26,090 bases of DNA, taken from the IMG/VR virus record IMGVR_UViG_3300025759_000606, positions 1 to 26,090 of that record; one strand, written 5' to 3'. Every line of letters begins with the position of its first letter. Positions within the stretch are counted from its first letter, which is position 1. The stretch comes from a virus. The notes below the pieces were generated by a model. That model was not told where the DNA came from. It made no database searches and worked only from the letters and a program-made list of their open reading frames with translations. Positions 24,324 through 26,090 of this stretch are shown here, piece by piece. The translations under genes and the position numbers were made by a program.

Positions 24324-25796
24324 TTGCAAACTATAACTTTTAGATTAAAAGATCATGCGATGTTGCAGTTGACAGACTGTGATCAATCCGTTGCGTCTGA
24401 GTTATCTGAATATTTTACATTCGAAGTTCCAGGTGCTAAGTTTATGCCTGCGGTAAAAGCAAGGCGCTGGGACGGTAAGATTAGAATGTTGAACCGGACC
24501 AACGGTGAAATTAATGCTGGTCTTTATTGGTCAATTAAAAAATTTTGTATGCAACGTGGTTATGGTATTAAGGTTCTAGATGGTCCTTATGGTCTTCCTT
24601 ATGATACCAATAAAGTCAATCATATAGAAACAATGAAATGGATATCTACTCTTAATCTGCCATTTGCTCCACGTGACTATCAATATGATGCTGTTTGTCA
24701 TGCAATTAAATTCAAAAGATCTATTTTAATATCACCCACAGGTTCAGGCAAATCACTTATTATTTATTTGTTGATGCGTTGGTATTTACAAAATCATGAT
24801 AAGAAAGTTTTAGTTATTGTTCCTACAACATCTTTGGTAGAACAAATGTTGAAAGACTTCACTGACTATGGTTGTGACCCAGATTTGTTTCATATAATAT
24901 ACAGTGGTAAACTTAAAGAAACAAATAAACGAATAATCATTACTACATGGCAGTCTATCTATAAACTCGGGCCTAAATGGTTTGAAGATTTTGGTTGCAT
25001 ATTTGGGGATGAAGTTCACGGCTTTAAATCTAAATCATTATCATCTATTATGAACAAATCATACAACGCTGATTATAGATTTGGTACAACAGGCACATTA
25101 GATGGAACACAGGTACATAAGTTAGTTTTAGAAGGCCTGTTTGGTCCAGTGCACAGAGTGACCACTACATCCACCTTACAAGAGAAGAACCAACTAGCTA
25201 GTTTAGATATAGATATTATTCTTTTGGAACATTTGAAAGAAGATGCGGATAGATTATACGGGTGCACGTATCAGGAAGAAATTGATTTCTTAGTGGGAAA
25301 TAAAAAACGCAACAACTTTATTAGAAATCTTGCTTTGTCTCTTGATGGCAATACACTTGTACTTTTTAATTTAGTAGATAAACACGGTAAAGTTTTAAGA
25401 GATTTAGTTGAGGATAAAATAGATGAAGCAAGAAAACTGTTCTATGTGTCAGGAGAAACAAAAACCAATGACAGAGAAGCAATTCGTAATATCGTTGAAA
25501 CTCAGAACAATTCAATTGTTATTGCTAGTCTTGGTACCTTTTCTACTGGTATCAATATTAAAAACATTCACAATATTGTTTTCGCATCTCCCAGTAAATC
25601 ACAAATCAGAGTGTTACAGTCCATTGGTAGAGGTCTACGATTGTCAGATGATGGAAGAACAACGAAGCTTTACGACTTGGCAGATGATTTAAGGTCAAAG
25701 GGCAAACCTAATTTTACTTTGCGGCATAGTGCAGAAAGAATTAAGATATATAATAGTGAAAAGTTTAAACATAAGTTAACTAGGTTAAAACTATAA
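24324..25796 (+). CDS. uvsW: ATP-dependent DNA/RNA helicase UvsW
   Basis: 490 residues from a TTG start placed directly after the uvsY stop (TAG|TTG). The next ATG (24360) would remove residues (ITFRLKDHAMLQL) that line up with the T4 UvsW N-terminus, so TTG is preferred. An N-terminal substrate-binding domain has RRWDGKIRMLN, as in T4. The helicase core follows: SPTGSGKS with K143 (motif I), GDEVH with D229/E230 (motif II), FGTTGTLD (motif III) and QSIGRGLR at 432-439 (motif VI), which makes it SF2. In T4, UvsW unwinds R-loops and remodels branched DNA, which switches initiation from origin- to recombination-dependent replication. All catalytic motifs are intact. Confidence 0.95.
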   Translation: MQTITFRLKDHAMLQLTDCDQSVASELSEYFTFEVPGAKFMPAVKARRWDGKIRMLNRTNGEINAGLYWSIKKFCMQRGYGIKVLDGPYGLPYDTNKVNHIETMKWISTLNLPFAPRDYQYDAVCHAIKFKRSILISPTGSGKSLIIYLLMRWYLQNHDKKVLVIVPTTSLVEQMLKDFTDYGCDPDLFHIIYSGKLKETNKRIIITTWQSIYKLGPKWFEDFGCIFGDEVHGFKSKSLSSIMNKSYNADYRFGTTGTLDGTQVHKLVLEGLFGPVHRVTTTSTLQEKNQLASLDIDIILLEHLKEDADRLYGCTYQEEIDFLVGNKKRNNFIRNLALSLDGNTLVLFNLVDKHGKVLRDLVEDKIDEARKLFYVSGETKTNDREAIRNIVETQNNSIVIASLGTFSTGINIKNIHNIVFASPSKSQIRVLQSIGRGLRLSDDGRTTKLYDLADDLRSKGKPNFTLRHSAERIKIYNSEKFKHKLTRLKL

Positions 25797-26090
25797 TGGA
25801 TAATCAAAAAGACTTAGCACAGTTTAAATTAACCAACGGTAGCGAGATTGTCTGTGAGGTTATGGAGTGGCCTGATGAAGGCTCCAATCAATTGATTATT
25901 CGTAATGCTATGACTATTGTTAATTATGAATATGATGGTGGTGATCGAGCATATGCATTTAGAGCATGGATCCATTTCTTAGAAGATGATAAAGATTATG
26001 TGATGATGAACAGTGATCATATTATAACAATGAATCGGCCTACTGAATATCTAGTTGATCAATATAATATTGCATTAAAAGAATCTGCTA
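25796..26090 (+). CDS. small protein with Sm-like features (3' end missing)
   Basis: At least 98 codons, open to the window end. The ATG at 25796 overlaps the uvsW stop (TAATG), implying coupled translation. The N-terminal segment AQFKLTNGSEIVCEVMEW followed by NQLIIRNAMTIVNYEY has the strand pattern of Sm/LSm-like folds (F-x-L-x-x-G-x-x-(I/V)-x-x-x-V, then I-x-N-x). A second part (FRAWIHFLEDDKDYVMMNSD, then YLVDQYNIAL) ends in a helix. I recall small proteins of this kind after uvsW in marine T4-like phages, where the function is unknown. An RNA- or protein-binding role is only an inference. Confidence 0.8.
   Translation, partial: MDNQKDLAQFKLTNGSEIVCEVMEWPDEGSNQLIIRNAMTIVNYEYDGGDRAYAFRAWIHFLEDDKDYVMMNSDHIITMNRPTEYLVDQYNIALKESA

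Noticed and set aside
1-26090. CRISPR arrays, tRNA genes, insertion sequences, homing endonucleases, introns or attachment sites
   Set aside because: No spaced direct repeats, cloverleaf-like sequences, transposase or endonuclease motifs or split genes were noticed by eye; the gaps between genes are too short for most of these. A tRNA scan was not possible.

Overview
The window is a contiguous piece of a T4-like (Tevenvirinae-type) contractile-tailed phage genome. It comes from the structural and DNA-packaging module and ends in the recombination genes. All 18 genes, of which the first and last are cut by the window edges, lie on the + strand and are nearly end to end: most gaps are under 40 bases, several genes abut or overlap, and the longest gap is 103 bases. 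The core gene order is the T4 order: gp16, gp17, gp18, gp19, gp20, (prohead core), gp21, gp22, gp23, gp3, UvsY, UvsW. Protein style (Calx-beta/Ig-like arrays, beta-rich virion proteins, a copper-protein-like C-terminal domain, a collagen-like fibre) is what I associate with marine T4-like phages such as those of cyanobacteria, SAR11 and marine Vibrio. The host cannot be told from this sequence; no photosynthesis or other auxiliary metabolic gene and no tRNA were seen.

Region by region. (1) 1-4601: the 3' part of a virion structural protein ending in a cupredoxin-like domain, then a 1244-residue protein with a phage baseplate-type N-terminal domain followed by about seven Ig/Calx-beta-like repeats. 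(2) 4607-6551: small and large terminase. (3) 6584-10740: a late promoter, then tail sheath, tail tube, a hairpin terminator and the portal. (4) 10727-19618: an accessory island of about 8.9 kb with a collagen-like protein, four beta-rich virion proteins and one small protein of unknown role. It contains two perfect late promoters and one strong terminator. (5) 19620-23300: head assembly genes: a gp67-like core protein, a small unknown protein, prohead protease, scaffold and major capsid protein, closed by a UUCG-loop terminator. (6) 23304-26090: a late promoter followed by the sheath stabiliser gp3, recombination mediator UvsY, helicase UvsW and the start of a small Sm-like protein.

How it fits together. 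gp20 seeds the head; gp22, with the gp67-like protein, scaffolds gp23; gp21 digests the scaffold and trims gp23; gp16/gp17 pump DNA; gp19/gp18 build the tube and sheath, which gp3 caps. The large beta-rich proteins are probably baseplate, fibre or capsid decorations. Five perfect copies of the T4 late promoter octamer TATAAATA sit in intergenic positions, which implies gp55/gp33/gp45-type late transcription. No single exotic system stands out. The most interesting points are the copper-ligand pattern in the first protein, the virion-protein island between portal and prohead core genes, the nested repeat structure of the 903-residue protein, and a late promoter that would give a nearly leaderless mRNA.
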